Source: Corallium rubrum (Eukaryota > Cnidaria > Anthozoa > Scleralcyonacea > Coralliidae). From it: a stretch of DNA of 64,000 nt. Under the pieces are notes generated by a model. The model made no database searches, was not told the DNA's origin, and saw only the letters and a list, made by a program, of their open reading frames with translations. The stretch covers positions 2,739,455-2,803,454 of the forward strand of contig OZ036006.1 in the NCBI GenBank assembly GCA_964035015.1. The letters run 5' to 3'. A program made the position numbers and the translations under genes. Below, piece after piece: positions 9,775 through 22,300 of the stretch (the stretch's first letter is position 1; every line of letters begins with the position of its first letter).

Positions 9775-10107
9775 CCAGGGACGTAGCCAGGAGCCGCGGC
9801 TGCCCCCCTTTTGATATAAAACAACAGACATGTAACTACAAAACTGATGCAATATGAATTGTGTCAGGAAGTAAACTGTAAACAGTGTATTCAATCTACT
9901 CAGTGTATGCATTTTGAGTATCTATGTGACGTTTGCACGTTTTGAGTATTTTATATGACGTTTTTTAACCTTTAGAGTCTGTAAAGTCTTCCTCCAAAAG
10001 CCAGGAAATGGCATTTCAGCGACTCTCGATTTCAAAATTTCCCGGGGGAGCATGCCCCCGGACCGCCCTAAAAATTTATTTTGATTTCTGCTCCCCCCTT
10101 TCAAAAT
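9775..10107. mobile_element. hAT-like repeat with CAGGGACGTAGCCAGG end (right end lost)
   Basis: The left terminus CAGGGACGTAGCCAGG is present. The body (9808-10107) matches 29524-29828 over about 300 bases. The right terminal repeat is missing here, whereas the 29.5-kb copy keeps the right end and lacks the left. It lies in the intron directly upstream of the first visible LRRC34 exon. Confidence 0.75.
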
Positions 10108-10241
10108 CCTGGGTTTATCAACTTTGGCGGCATACCGGTGGTATAAGAATGTCATGGAAACATACATGATCATCAGAAATTTATCAGAGAATAAGAAAGT
10201 CGTCATGCCCGTTTTTGTTTTGGTTCTTTTTTCACACATAG

Positions 10242-10370
10242 ATGAATGAGACTTTACAAGTTATTAAAGTGAATGGCAACAAAATTGGCAACAAAGGTGC
10301 TATGGCTATTGCTGGATCATTGCAAGTGAATGCAGTGCTGGAAGAATTGGATATTTCTGACACTGAAATG
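10242..10370 (+). CDS. LRRC34: LRRC34-like exon (first seen in window)
   Basis: Acceptor TTTTTTCACACATAG before 10242, donor ATG|GTATAT after 10370. 43 codons, phase 0 at both ends, encoding one LRR (NKIGNKGAMAIAGSL) and the start of the next. The leading ATG is probably an internal codon, not the start, because a complete LRRC34 has further N-terminal repeats. Confidence 0.85.
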
Positions 10371-13300
10371 GTATATATGAGATAGCCCTAGCAAACTGAT
10401 AGGGTGGCCCTACCAAGCTGATAGGGTGGCCCTAGCAAAGCTGTTAGAGTGGCCCTAGCAAAGCTGATAGGGTGGCCCTACCAAGCTGATAGGGTGGCCC
10501 TAGCAAAGCTGATAGGGTGGCCCTAGTGAAGTTGATAGGATGACTCTACTTAAAAGGTTTTTCTCGCAAACTGATTGAGCTGATAGGGTGAACCTACTCC
10601 CATGGTGACCCTACTCCCATGGTGACCCTACTCCCATGGTGACCCTACTCCCTGGGTGACCCTACTCCCATGGTGACCCTACTCCCATGGTGACCCTACT
10701 TCATGGTGACCCTACTCCCCTGGTGACCCTACTCCCATGTTGACCCTACTCTCATGGTGACCCCACTCCATGGTGACCCTACTCCCATGTTGACCCTACT
10801 CTCATGGTGACCCCACTCCCATGGTTACCCTACTCCCATGGTGACCCTACTCCCATGGTGATCCTACTCCCATGGTGATCCTACTCCATGGTGACCCTAC
10901 TTCCATGGTGATCCTACTCTCATGGTGACCCTATTCCCATGGTGATCCTACTCCCATGGTGACCCTACTCCCATGGTGACCCTACTCCCATGGTGATCCT
11001 ACTCCATGGTGATCCTACTCCCATGGTGATCCTACTCTCATGGTGATCCTACTCCCATGGTGATCCTATTCCCATGGTGATCCTACTCCATGGTGATCCT
11101 ACTCCCATGGTGATCCTACTCTCATGGTGATCCTATTCCCATGGTGATCCTACTCCATGGTGATCCTACTCCCATGGTGATCCTACTCTCATGGTGATCC
11201 TACTCCCATGGTGACCCTACTCCCATGGTGATCCTACTCCATGGTGATCCTACCCCCATGGTGATCCTACTCCATGGTGATCCTACTCCCATGGTGATCC
11301 TACTCCCATGGTGATCCTACTCTCGTGGTGATCCTACTCCCATGGTGATCCTACTCCATGGTGATCCTACTCCCATGGTGATCCTACTCCATGGTGATCC
11401 TACTCCCATGGTGATCCTACTCCCATGGTGATCCTACTCCATGGTGATCCTACTCCCATGGTGATCCTACTCCCATGGTGATCCTACTCCATGGTGATCC
11501 TACTCCCATGGTGATCCTACTCCCATGGTGATCCTACTCCCATGGTGATCCTACTCTCATGGTGATCCTACTCCCATGGTAACCCTACTCTCATGGTGAT
11601 CCTACTCCCATGGTGATCCTACTCCATGGTGACCCTACTCCCATGGTGATCCTACTCCCATGGTGATCCTACTCCATGGTGACCCTACTTCCATGGTGAT
11701 CCTACTCTCATGGTGACCCTATTCCCATGGTGATCCTACTTCATGGTGATCCTACTCCCATGGTGATCCTACTCTCATGGTGATCCTATTCCCATGGTGA
11801 TCCTACTCCATGGTGATCCTACTCCCATGGTGATCCTACTCTCGTGGTGATCCTACTCTCGTGGTGATCCTACTCCCATGGTGATCCTACTCCCATGGTG
11901 ATCCTACTCCATGGTGATCCTACTCCCATGGTGATCCTACTCCATGGTGATCCTACTCCCATGGTGATCCTACTCCATGGTGATCCTACTCCCATGGTGA
12001 TCCTACTCTCATGGTGATCCTACTCCCATGATAACCCTACTCTCATGGTGATCCTACTCCCATGGTGATCGTACTCCATGGTGACCCTACTCCCATGGTG
12101 ACCCTACTCCCATGGTGACCCTACTCCCATGGTGACCCTACTCCCATGGTAACCCTACTCCCATGGTGACCCTACTCCCATGGTAACCCTACTCCCACGG
12201 TAACCCTACTCCCACGGTAACCCTACTCCCATGGTAACCCTACTCCCATGGTGATCCTACTCCCATGGTAACCCTACTCCCATGGTAACCCTACTCCATG
12301 GTGACCCTACTCCCATGGTGACCCTACTCCCATGGTGACCCTACTCCCATGGTGACCCTACTCCCATGGTGACCCTACTCCCATGGTGACCCTACTCCCA
12401 TGGTGACCCTACTCCCATGGTAACCCTACTCCCATGGTAACCCTACTCCCATGGTAACCCTACTCCCATGGTAACCCTACTCCCATGGTAACCCTACTCA
12501 TGGTGACCCTACTCCCATGATAACCGTACTCCCATGGTGACCCTACTCTGGGTGACCCTACTCCCATGGTAACCCTACTCCCATGGTAACCCTACTCATG
12601 GTGACCCTACTCCCATGATGACCCTACTCCCATGGTAACCCTACTCCCTGGGTGACCCTACCCATGGTGACCCTACTCCCATGGTGACCCTACTCCCGTG
12701 GTGACCCTACTGCATGGGTGACCCCACTCCCCTGGTATCAGCTTGTTAGAGCCACCCTTTAAGCAGAGTCATCCTATCAGCTTGCTAGGGCCACGTCTTA
12801 AGTAGAAAGTAGGATCAGAACTCAGAAATAGCATCACCAGTATCAGCTTGCAAGGGCCACCTTAGAAATAGAGTCAGCCTGAAAATAGGGTCAGGGTGAC
12901 CCACTTCTGACCCTACTGCCCAGTGACTCTATAGCAAGGTGATAAAATGACCCTACTCTTAGAGTTTATCCATCTTATCTTTAGGGAACAGAAAGTTGTA
13001 TTGCGTTGGCGACAGTTTTGAATTACAACAACACTTTGAAGAGACTCAATATTGATCGCCCTATACTCCATTCTTCTCAGGTAAGCCGATCAATGTTTTC
13101 TATGCGATATATACATTATATAATAAGGTTGGGTGCCGTGTGCTGTTAAAGTGAAGTAATACTAGCAACAAATTGCTGCAACGTTATTGCGTTCAAAGTT
13201 GAACAGCGTTGTTGCACGTATTACCGCCCACCTTAAACATTGTCACGCAACAATGATTTTGTTGCAAGTTGTATCAGCATGTTGCAGCAAGTAGAACTGG

Positions 13301-16300
13301 AGTCTATTTTTTTCAACAAATTTTTTCAACTTACAACAAAATCATTGTTGCGTGACAATATTTAAGATGGGTGGTAATACGTGCAACAAAGTTGCATTGC
13401 AAGTTGAAGAATAATGTTGCCCATATTATCTCACCGTTAGCGCGCTGTCTGTCCCCAAAAAGTTAAGCCCGGTTAGACGGGGTTAGTATAGACCTTAAGA
13501 TACCCCGGGTTCGGTTTACGGGTACGGGTGCCGCCATTTTTGTTTACTCGTAATATCTACCCGTTTTCCCGTGGTAGATTATGGTCTACCCGTACATACG
13601 ACTACGGGTACGGGTAGATTACCCGTACCCGTAAACCGAACCCGGGGTATCTTAAGGTCTCTAGTACTTGGATGGGTGACTGCTTGGGAATGACCCCGTT
13701 GTCGAGCTTGGAACTTATGTGAGTAGAGTTGTAGTTGATCTCTCCTGTGCTTCGAGGGTTTTTCGCCGGGTTTCCCGGTTTTCCTCCCTCCGTAAAATAA
13801 ACACCTACATCATGGTAGTCATGTTAACTTGGGGCATTTCGCCCTGTTTGACCACCAGTTGCTATAGATCGTTTTCATCTGACGTCACGGCGGCCATATT
13901 GGTGTACCAAAACAATGACATGGCGGCCATATTGGTGTACGGTATGGGAATTAGCTCTTTCTTATTCAAATATTTCGTATTGTTTCATCACCCCAATGGG
14001 GCCACCGATCACGTGAGTGAAAACGATCTATAGACAATAAAGTTATTAAATCCATTCAAAAACTCATTAATAATTCATGAGGAAAATTCAAAAGAAATTA
14101 AAGGTTTAATCAGTGTCTTTATATGTGATGAAGATACCTCCTGATTTACATAAACTTTAACTTTGATTTTCTCGGCTTAAACAAGGTTATTTTTCAAGCT
14201 TACTACGACAATGAACTTACCAAGTGGTTCGTTTTTGAAGCGGTTCAATAAACTCGCAGTTCGTGTTTTATCAGATATAAAAACACTCGGCTTCGCCTCG
14301 TGTCTTTATATCTGATAAAACACTCCTGCTCGTTTATTAAACAGTGCATCTTAAACTTGCGACAGAGTGTTACATCCTGTATCAAAATTCACATGCACTT
14401 TTTTTTATTTGTGTTATTCTTTTCTATTTCTCTAGGAGGAAAGTGTAATAGTTCAGGTGGCCAACATGTTAAAGGTAGGCTGTTTTCTTTTATTAAAAGG
14501 GGACTACAGTAACACCGCTGCCAAACGTTTTGCGCATGTGCGACGTCCAAGCTCGTCACGGAAAAAGAGCGGGAAAACACTGAAATATTTGTAATAAAAG
14601 TAGCGTGCTGCGTAGACAGTGTAGAAACAACAATCGAAATATAGTAAGGTTAGATATACTGCCGAAACAGAGAACGTAGGAGTCTAACGTTTCGAGCGAA
14701 GGCCCTTCGTCAGAGAGCAACGTTTCTCTCTGACGAAGGGCCTTCGCTCGAAACGTTAGACTCCTACGTTTCGGCAGTATATCTAACCTTACTATATTTC
14801 GACTGAAATATTTGGACTTGTCCGAGAGTCCGACACAAAAGTTAAAATTATAAGCATACTACCAAAAAATAAGGTAGGTAATTTGTGCATGGCTTCTTTG
14901 TCAATATTGTAACATATTCTGAAATTACCCCTTCGTAATTTTCTTTACCCTTTTTTTAAAACACAAGTCGAGTCTTACTTAGTCTTCACTGTCTGGTTGT
15001 TGCGCCACGGCTAGTTCCCAGTTCTCTTGCAATGTTTACTCAGCGAATTCACGCATGTGCAAACGTTTGGCAGCGGTGTTGACTGCAGTCAGTTTTGCAC
15101 TTTTGCGCCATCCTCGTTCCCAGGGCCTCCTCGGTACCCTGGAAAATTGGAGCCCCAGTCATTGAGTACATCACATTGCCCTGGGTGCGAACATGGACAT
15201 AATATAACGCAACAAACGAGATGCACTCCCTTATTTGAAGAAACGTTGCTTTATTATGACGTCCGAAAGGTTTGGTGTTTACTGTTCTTCCCGTTTGCAC
15301 GATGACGTGAGATCTCTCCCCTCCGCAGAGGTTCTTTCGGAGATCGGCTATGTCGCGGGGATGGTCGGAGATGCGTCGAAATCGTCAGCTGGACATAAAG
15401 AGTGCGGGCGGAAAGCGGAAGAGAAAGCGAAAAAAGAACCTCTGCCAGATTTCTGTGTCAATATGGCGGCATCAGGGGGGGTGTCAATAACTTTTGGAAC
15501 TGCGGTACAACTCGTATTTAAAACATGTCGAATATAGCAAAAGGTTACACGAGCACAGTTAATTGAATGCGTGGACACACTAGGAAAGTTCGTTGTTTCA
15601 GTGTGAGCTACACGTCGGCCGACATAAGTATGTTATCCTCTAGTTCGTCAGTCTTCGTCTGACATATTAAACGGAAAAAAAACTGAGTACATTTTGTCTT
15701 TTTACAAGAAAGACATATTATAAACATGTCCTTACCAACAAATATGTTACTAATATAGACGTGGATGGCTTAGTTATCCGTGAATTAGCAAGTCATGCAA
15801 GAAACCAACATCTTATGCAAGAAACCGACACAAATCTGGCAGAGGTTAAATGCCTAAATGTAATTTTCCGTTGGACTAGTTTCGCCCGCACTACTTATGT
15901 CCAGTTGACGCCGCCGAGCATCTCCGACGACCCCCGACCAATCTCCGAAATTTAACGTCTGCGGAGGAGACGTGAAATGGCGTTGGGTGACTACAACTAC
16001 CAGAATGCTTTGCCAGTATTCTAGAGTTTCGGCTAAAAGGGATGACTCAGAGGGACCCGTCCCAGTCCTTTCGCGGCTTTTCCAAAATATGTCGTTAAAG
16101 GACATTGGCAATAAAAATTAAGTTTGTCACATTTGAAAGAACTCGTCAAATGGTATAAGAAGACCTTTTACAATTTTTCCGTATCTGTTTTGGTTTTGGA
16201 AATATTTCGACCAAACTCAGCGTGCTGTCCGCCATCTTGGAATTATTTTCGATATGCAAAATTATGCATGTGACGACATAACCAGGGTAAAGTGAAATTT

Positions 16301-19300
16301 TTATCTTGCCAACCTTATGACATTATGAGCTAGAAACTCGATTTTTTGTTGCGCTATTTCCATTTTAAACTGACCCACAACATTTAAAAAGCCTCCCGTG
16401 GAAATCTGGTCACCCACGGAGTAGTTTCATCAGGTTTACCCTGGTTGTGACGTCACCGATTTCCTAGTTAATTAGACCCAATATTACAACAAGATGGCGG
16501 ACAGCGATGCTGTCTTTGGTTGAAATATTTCCAAAACCAAAACAAATACGGAAGAATTGTAAAAGGTCTTCTTATATCATTTGACGAGTTCTTTCAAATG
16601 AGACAAACTTATTTTTTATTGCCAATACCCTTTAAATATGTTTTTTAAAAAGCTAGGGGTAAGCCAGATTTCTGGTTAGGGTTAGGATTTATGTTGTGGT
16701 TAGGGTATCGAAAAGATTGCTAACATTCTTGAGACTCACTGAAACACGACATATTTTGGAAAAGCCACTGGGCGGTCCTTTTCAGTCATCCCTTTTAGCT
16801 GACGTGTAAGCATGTCTTGTCTGGCTTAATCATTTAAAATGTTCTTTACCAATTCGGTTAAAAATACGATTTATACATTGTTGAAAAAATATTTGTGCTT
16901 TAGGCGAATAGCTCGTTGGAAGAGATTCATCTTGGAAAATGCTGTATTAAGGATTTTGGAGCAGAAAGATTGGCAGAAAATTTGGCACATAATGTTGCTT
17001 TGAAGACTTTACATCTAAACTGGTAAGAGCGATTTTTTTAACTTTTGCAATAGGGTCAAAAAATGTCAAATAAAGCCTTTTTAGAGCTTCTGTGAAAACG
17101 ACAAAGCTGTATTTGTGCTAAATATTGATATTTTATCCTTTTGTAAAAAGTCGGAGAAAAAATGTAAAGGTGTGTTACCCTTTACTTTGTGACCGATTTT
17201 TGCCATTTTTCGAACGGATACTGGGAGGAACGAACGCATACTGACGAACGAACGGATACTGGGAGGAACGAACGGACGCTGGGACAAACGAACGGATACT
17301 GGGACCAAAGAACGGATACTGGGACGAACGAGGGGATACTGGGACGAACGAACGGATACTGGGAGGAACGAACGGACGCTGGGACAAACGAACGGATACT
17401 GGGACGAACGAATGGACCCTGCGACGAACGAGCGGATACTGGGACGAACGAATGGACCCTGCGACGAACGAGCGGATACTGGGACGAACGAGGGGATACT
17501 GGGACGAACGAATGGACCCTGCGACGAACGAGCGGATACTGGGACGAGCGCACGCTGGGACGAACGAACGGATGAGCCCTAGTAGTTTTCAAAATATTAG
17601 ATCATTTAAGCTTTCAATTGATAAAGTTTATAAAGAACAGTTAGATAGTGTTTTTGATCCAGAACGGACATGTTCGTGGAGTCTTATCCGCGGTTGTGGC
17701 TGTCATTGGCAGCACTAGATAAGTAATAATCTGTGTATAGAGAAACTTATCATTATTATTTCAGTAAAAAGTTGAAAATCGGAAAAAATGCAAATGGGGG
17801 ACCCTACAACCTCCTGATTTGGGCCATTTCTTCAACTTTCGATATTTGGTCCAAAACTAACGTTTTGGATCGGGTAAAGGCTTTTTATACCTTCTGTAGC
17901 AACAAGAGAGACTACTCGTGCTAAATGGCTGTAGTTTAGCCTTATTTCAAAAGTTGAAAAATCGGAAAAAATGTAAAGGGGGGGGGGGGACCCTATTCAT
18001 TTTGCCTGATTTTGGACATTTCTCCAATTTCGATATTTGGTCAAAAAATAAAGCAACGAGAGAGACGTATTCGTGCTAAATGGTCATGCATGGTTTCTGG
18101 GAGGAACGAACGGACGCTGGGACAAACGAATGGACGCTGGACCGAACGAATAGTTACTGGGACGAACGAACGGACGCTGGGACGAACGAACAGATACTGG
18201 GAGGAACGAACGGACGCCTGGACGAACGAACGGATACTGGGACGAACGAATGGATACTGGGACGAACGAACGGATACTGGGACGAACGAACGGACGCTGG
18301 AGCGAACGAATGGATATTGGGACGAACGAACGGATACTGGGAGGAACGAACGGACGCCTGGACGAACGAATGGATACTGGGACAAACGAATGGACGCTGG
18401 ACCGAACGAATAGTTACTGGGACGAACGAACGGACGCTGGGACGAACGAACAGATACTGGGAGGAACGAACGGACGCCTGGACGAACGAACGGATACTGG
18501 GACGAACGAATGGATACTGGGACGAACGAACGGATACTGGGACGAACGAACGGACGCTGGAGCGAACGAATGGGTATTGGGACGAACGAACGGTACTGGG
18601 AGGAACGAACGGACGCCTGGACGAACGAATGGATACTGGGACAAACGAATGGACGCTGGACCGAACGAATAGTTACTGGGACGAACGAACGGACGCTGGG
18701 ACGAACGAACAGATACTGGGAGGAACGAACGGACGCCTGGACGAGCGAATGGATACTGGGACGAACGAATGGATACTGGGACGAACGAACGGATACTGGG
18801 ACGAACGAACGGACGCTGGAGCGAACGAATGGGTATTGGGACGAACGAACGGTACTGGGAGGAACGAACGGACGCCTGGACGAACGAATGGATACTGGGA
18901 CAAACGAATGGACGCTGGACCGAACGAATAGTTACTGGGACGAACGAACGGACGCTGGGACGAACGAACAGATACTGGGAGGAACGAACGGACGCTTGGA
19001 CGAGCGAATGGATACTGGGACGAACGAATGGATACTGGGACGAACGAACGGATACTGGGACGAACGAACGGACGCTGGAGCGAACGAATGGGTATTGGGA
19101 CGAACGAACGGTACTGGGAGGAACGAACGGACGCTGGAGCGAACGAATGGATATTGGGACGAACGAATGGATACTGGGACGAACGAACGTATACTGGGAG
19201 GAACGAACGGACGCTGGGACAAACGAACGGATACTGGGACGAACGAGGGGATACTGGGACGAACGAATGGACCCTGCGACGAACGAGCGGATACTGGGAC

Positions 19301-22300
19301 GAACGAGCGCATACTGGGACGAACGCACGCTGGGACGAACGAACGGATGAGCCCTAGTAGTTTTGAAAATATTAGATCATTTAAGCTTTCAATTGATAAA
19401 GTTTATAAAGAACAGTTAGATAGTGTTTTTGATCCAGAACGGACATGTTCGTGGAGTCTTATCCGCGGTTGTGGCTGTCATTGGCAGCACCAGATAAGTA
19501 ATAATCTGTGTATAGAGAAACTTATCATTATTATTTCAGTACATTTTTAATTGGGGTGGTACCTTGCATGGGACTTCGCACCTCTACCTATTGGTCTGCT
19601 GTTTATTTCATGATTACTGTATATATAATTATTTGTATATATATTCTTTTTTTTTTTTCTTGCAAGATCAATAAAGCTGTTAAAAACAAAAAACAAAATA
19701 CTGGGATCGAACAGACGCTGGGACGGATGAACGAACGGACGCTGGGACGGACGCCGGGACGGACGAACGGACGCTGGGTCGGACGAACGGACGCTACAGC
19801 AGACGAAGAATGACGAACTGGCCGACGAACGGATAAACACAGGGACGGATGGTGATCGTCCTAGACGAACGGACGAGCGCACAGACTGACGAACAGACAA
19901 ATTAATAAAAACGTGGACCGGTGAAGAGATGACCTATTTTGATATTTTTGTTGTGTTTCAAACTAGCAACGGAATAACAAGGGATGGGGCGAAGCATTTT
20001 GCTAAGCTTCTTAAGAAGAACACACCATTGGAAACACTGAACTTGGCCTACAATAGAATCGAAGATGATGGAGCATGCGCTTTGAGTGAAGCGTTATTGA
20101 GCAATACTAATCTACAAACGTAGGTATATCTGAGATGCATGCACGAGAAAATTTCGGCTCTTTGTAACAGTGCCTTATGACCATAGAAATAATATACCTA
20201 GAATGCGGGCTTCTATCTCCTGTCAGTCAAAAAATTGTCGCCACAAAATTGCGGATTTATAAGGGCAAAAGGAACTCGCCCTAGGACTTTTTAACAATTT
20301 TTTACACGGCCGCGGTGGTAACTGGTGTGGAGTGGACGATGGATGTATTTTAGCACTGAATTTGTTTGTTTTTTACGCCGGAAAATTTACTGGATTAGTG
20401 AATTAAAAGATAAAGGCATGTGAAGTGCAATATCCTTTGCCAAAACATTTCGAACATCAAACTCTGGATGTAGAAATGGCGACGATAGCGGCCTTTTAAT
20501 ACGAATGGTTTTAGTGTTTTTACTGTTTTACATTATATTTGAATGATTCCCACTTGCCAATCTGTATGTGATTTATACTGAATGTGGAGGATTAATCCAG
20601 GAGACAGTAAGTGTTTTGTTCTTTTTTATCCAATCTAATAGGGATTTCTAGCTTGTGATTTTTGAAATATAAAATATCTTGACATTGACATTTTAAATCC
20701 GTGTTTTTCTTAAGATTTTCTCCTAGTTTCCATTACGTATTTGATTATTTTATTTTTTTTTAAACGGGCTTTGATGCAGACAATTTCTGAGTTTCAAGTT
20801 TAGCATGAGCCTATCTTTTTGTTGCTTTTTGTAATTGTGGTGAATTGATCGAAATATAATTTTGAACTTATAGTTTTTAGTACGTTTAATAAAGCAAGTG
20901 TCTTGCAAATTGTTTTATTTTATGCTAATGTGTATGTGGCTGATTTGTTCTCATGCATGTATCCAATTTATCCCTATGAAACGTCCTCCAATTCTTTATT
21001 TTGAGAGGCGATCATTGTTGTATATATATCCCACCCCTTGCAAAATTAAAAATGGCGGATCTATAGACCTCTTGCAGATGACGTCAAAACGGTGCATCTG
21101 GAGGACAACTTCAAAGTTCCGACGTTCAACAGAGCAAATAATGAATGAAAATTCTATAGTTTATAAGCATTTGTCCTCCACCAAGGGAATAAGTGCAAGT
21201 GGTCTATAAGGGCAAAATAAAATTTAATTTGGACACCTGTCAGAGCACGCATTCTAGGTCTATTATTTCTATGGTTATGACTTACACAAATGGACAACTA
21301 TGCCTATATAAGAACAAAGGGTTTCAGAATTAATCACCATCTGCATACGTCATGAAGCCTGGTTGCCATATAATCGCCACGATCGCCACGATTGCTCAAA
21401 AATGAACTTGGCGATCGCAGCGATCATATGGAAAACAACTGACGCAACGATCGCAGCGATCATATGGAAAACCACTGACGAAACGATCGCTGCGATCATA
21501 TGGAAAACCACTGACGCAACGATCACTGCGATCATATGGAAACCACTGACGAAACGATCGCTGCGATCATATGGAAAACCACTGACGCAACGATCACTGC
21601 GATCATATGGAAAACCACTGACGCAACGATCGCTGCGATCATACGGAAACCACTGACGAAACAATCGCTGCGATCATACGGAAACCACTGACGAAACAAT
21701 CGCTGCGATCATATGGAAACCACTGACGAAACAATCGCTGCGATCGTAGGGAAACCACTGACGAAACAATCGCTGCGATCATATGGAAACCACTGACGAA
21801 ACAATCGCTGCGATCATATGGAAACCACTGACGAAACGATCGCTGCGATCGTACGGAAACCACTGACGCAACGATCGCTGCGATCGTATGGAAACCACTG
21901 ACGAAACGATCGCTGCGATCATATGGAAACCACTGACGCAATGATCGCTGCGATCGTATGGAAACCACTGACGAAACAATCGCTGCGATCATATGGAAAC
22001 CACTGACGAAACGATCGCTGCGATCATATGGAAACCACTGACGAAACGATCGCTGCGATCATATGGAAACCACTGACGCAACGATCGCTGCGATCGTATG
22101 GAAACCACTGGCGAAACAATCGCTGCGATCATATGGAAACCACTGACGAAACGATCGCTGCGATCATACGGAAACCACTGACGAAACGATCGCTGCGATC
22201 GCTGAGAGGACTAGCGGAAAATGATTCATGATCCTGCTGGAGCTCGGATTCTTTAATTTTTATGAAGAGAGCACTTAAACGAACTTCTTGAGAGCAGATA

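Noticed and set aside
10388-12735. CRISPR or coding repeat
   Set aside because: 17-bp units with no spacers and many stops; simple minisatellite.
13662-13720. Functional 5S rRNA gene
   Set aside because: 5' half missing and interrupted by a foldback; SINE or pseudogene is more likely.
15235-15537. 100-residue ORF MKKRCFIMTSERFGV
   Set aside because: Spans the boundary of a foldback element; no known motif, no splice support.
17189-19550. Long ORFs (up to 346 codons) of repeated ERTDTGTNE-type peptide on both strands
   Set aside because: A 20-bp minisatellite without stops automatically opens several frames on both strands; no start context, splice sites or non-repeat domain.
21405-22205. 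CRISPR-like array (35-bp repeats)
   Set aside because: Units are contiguous with no unique spacers, and the genome is eukaryotic.
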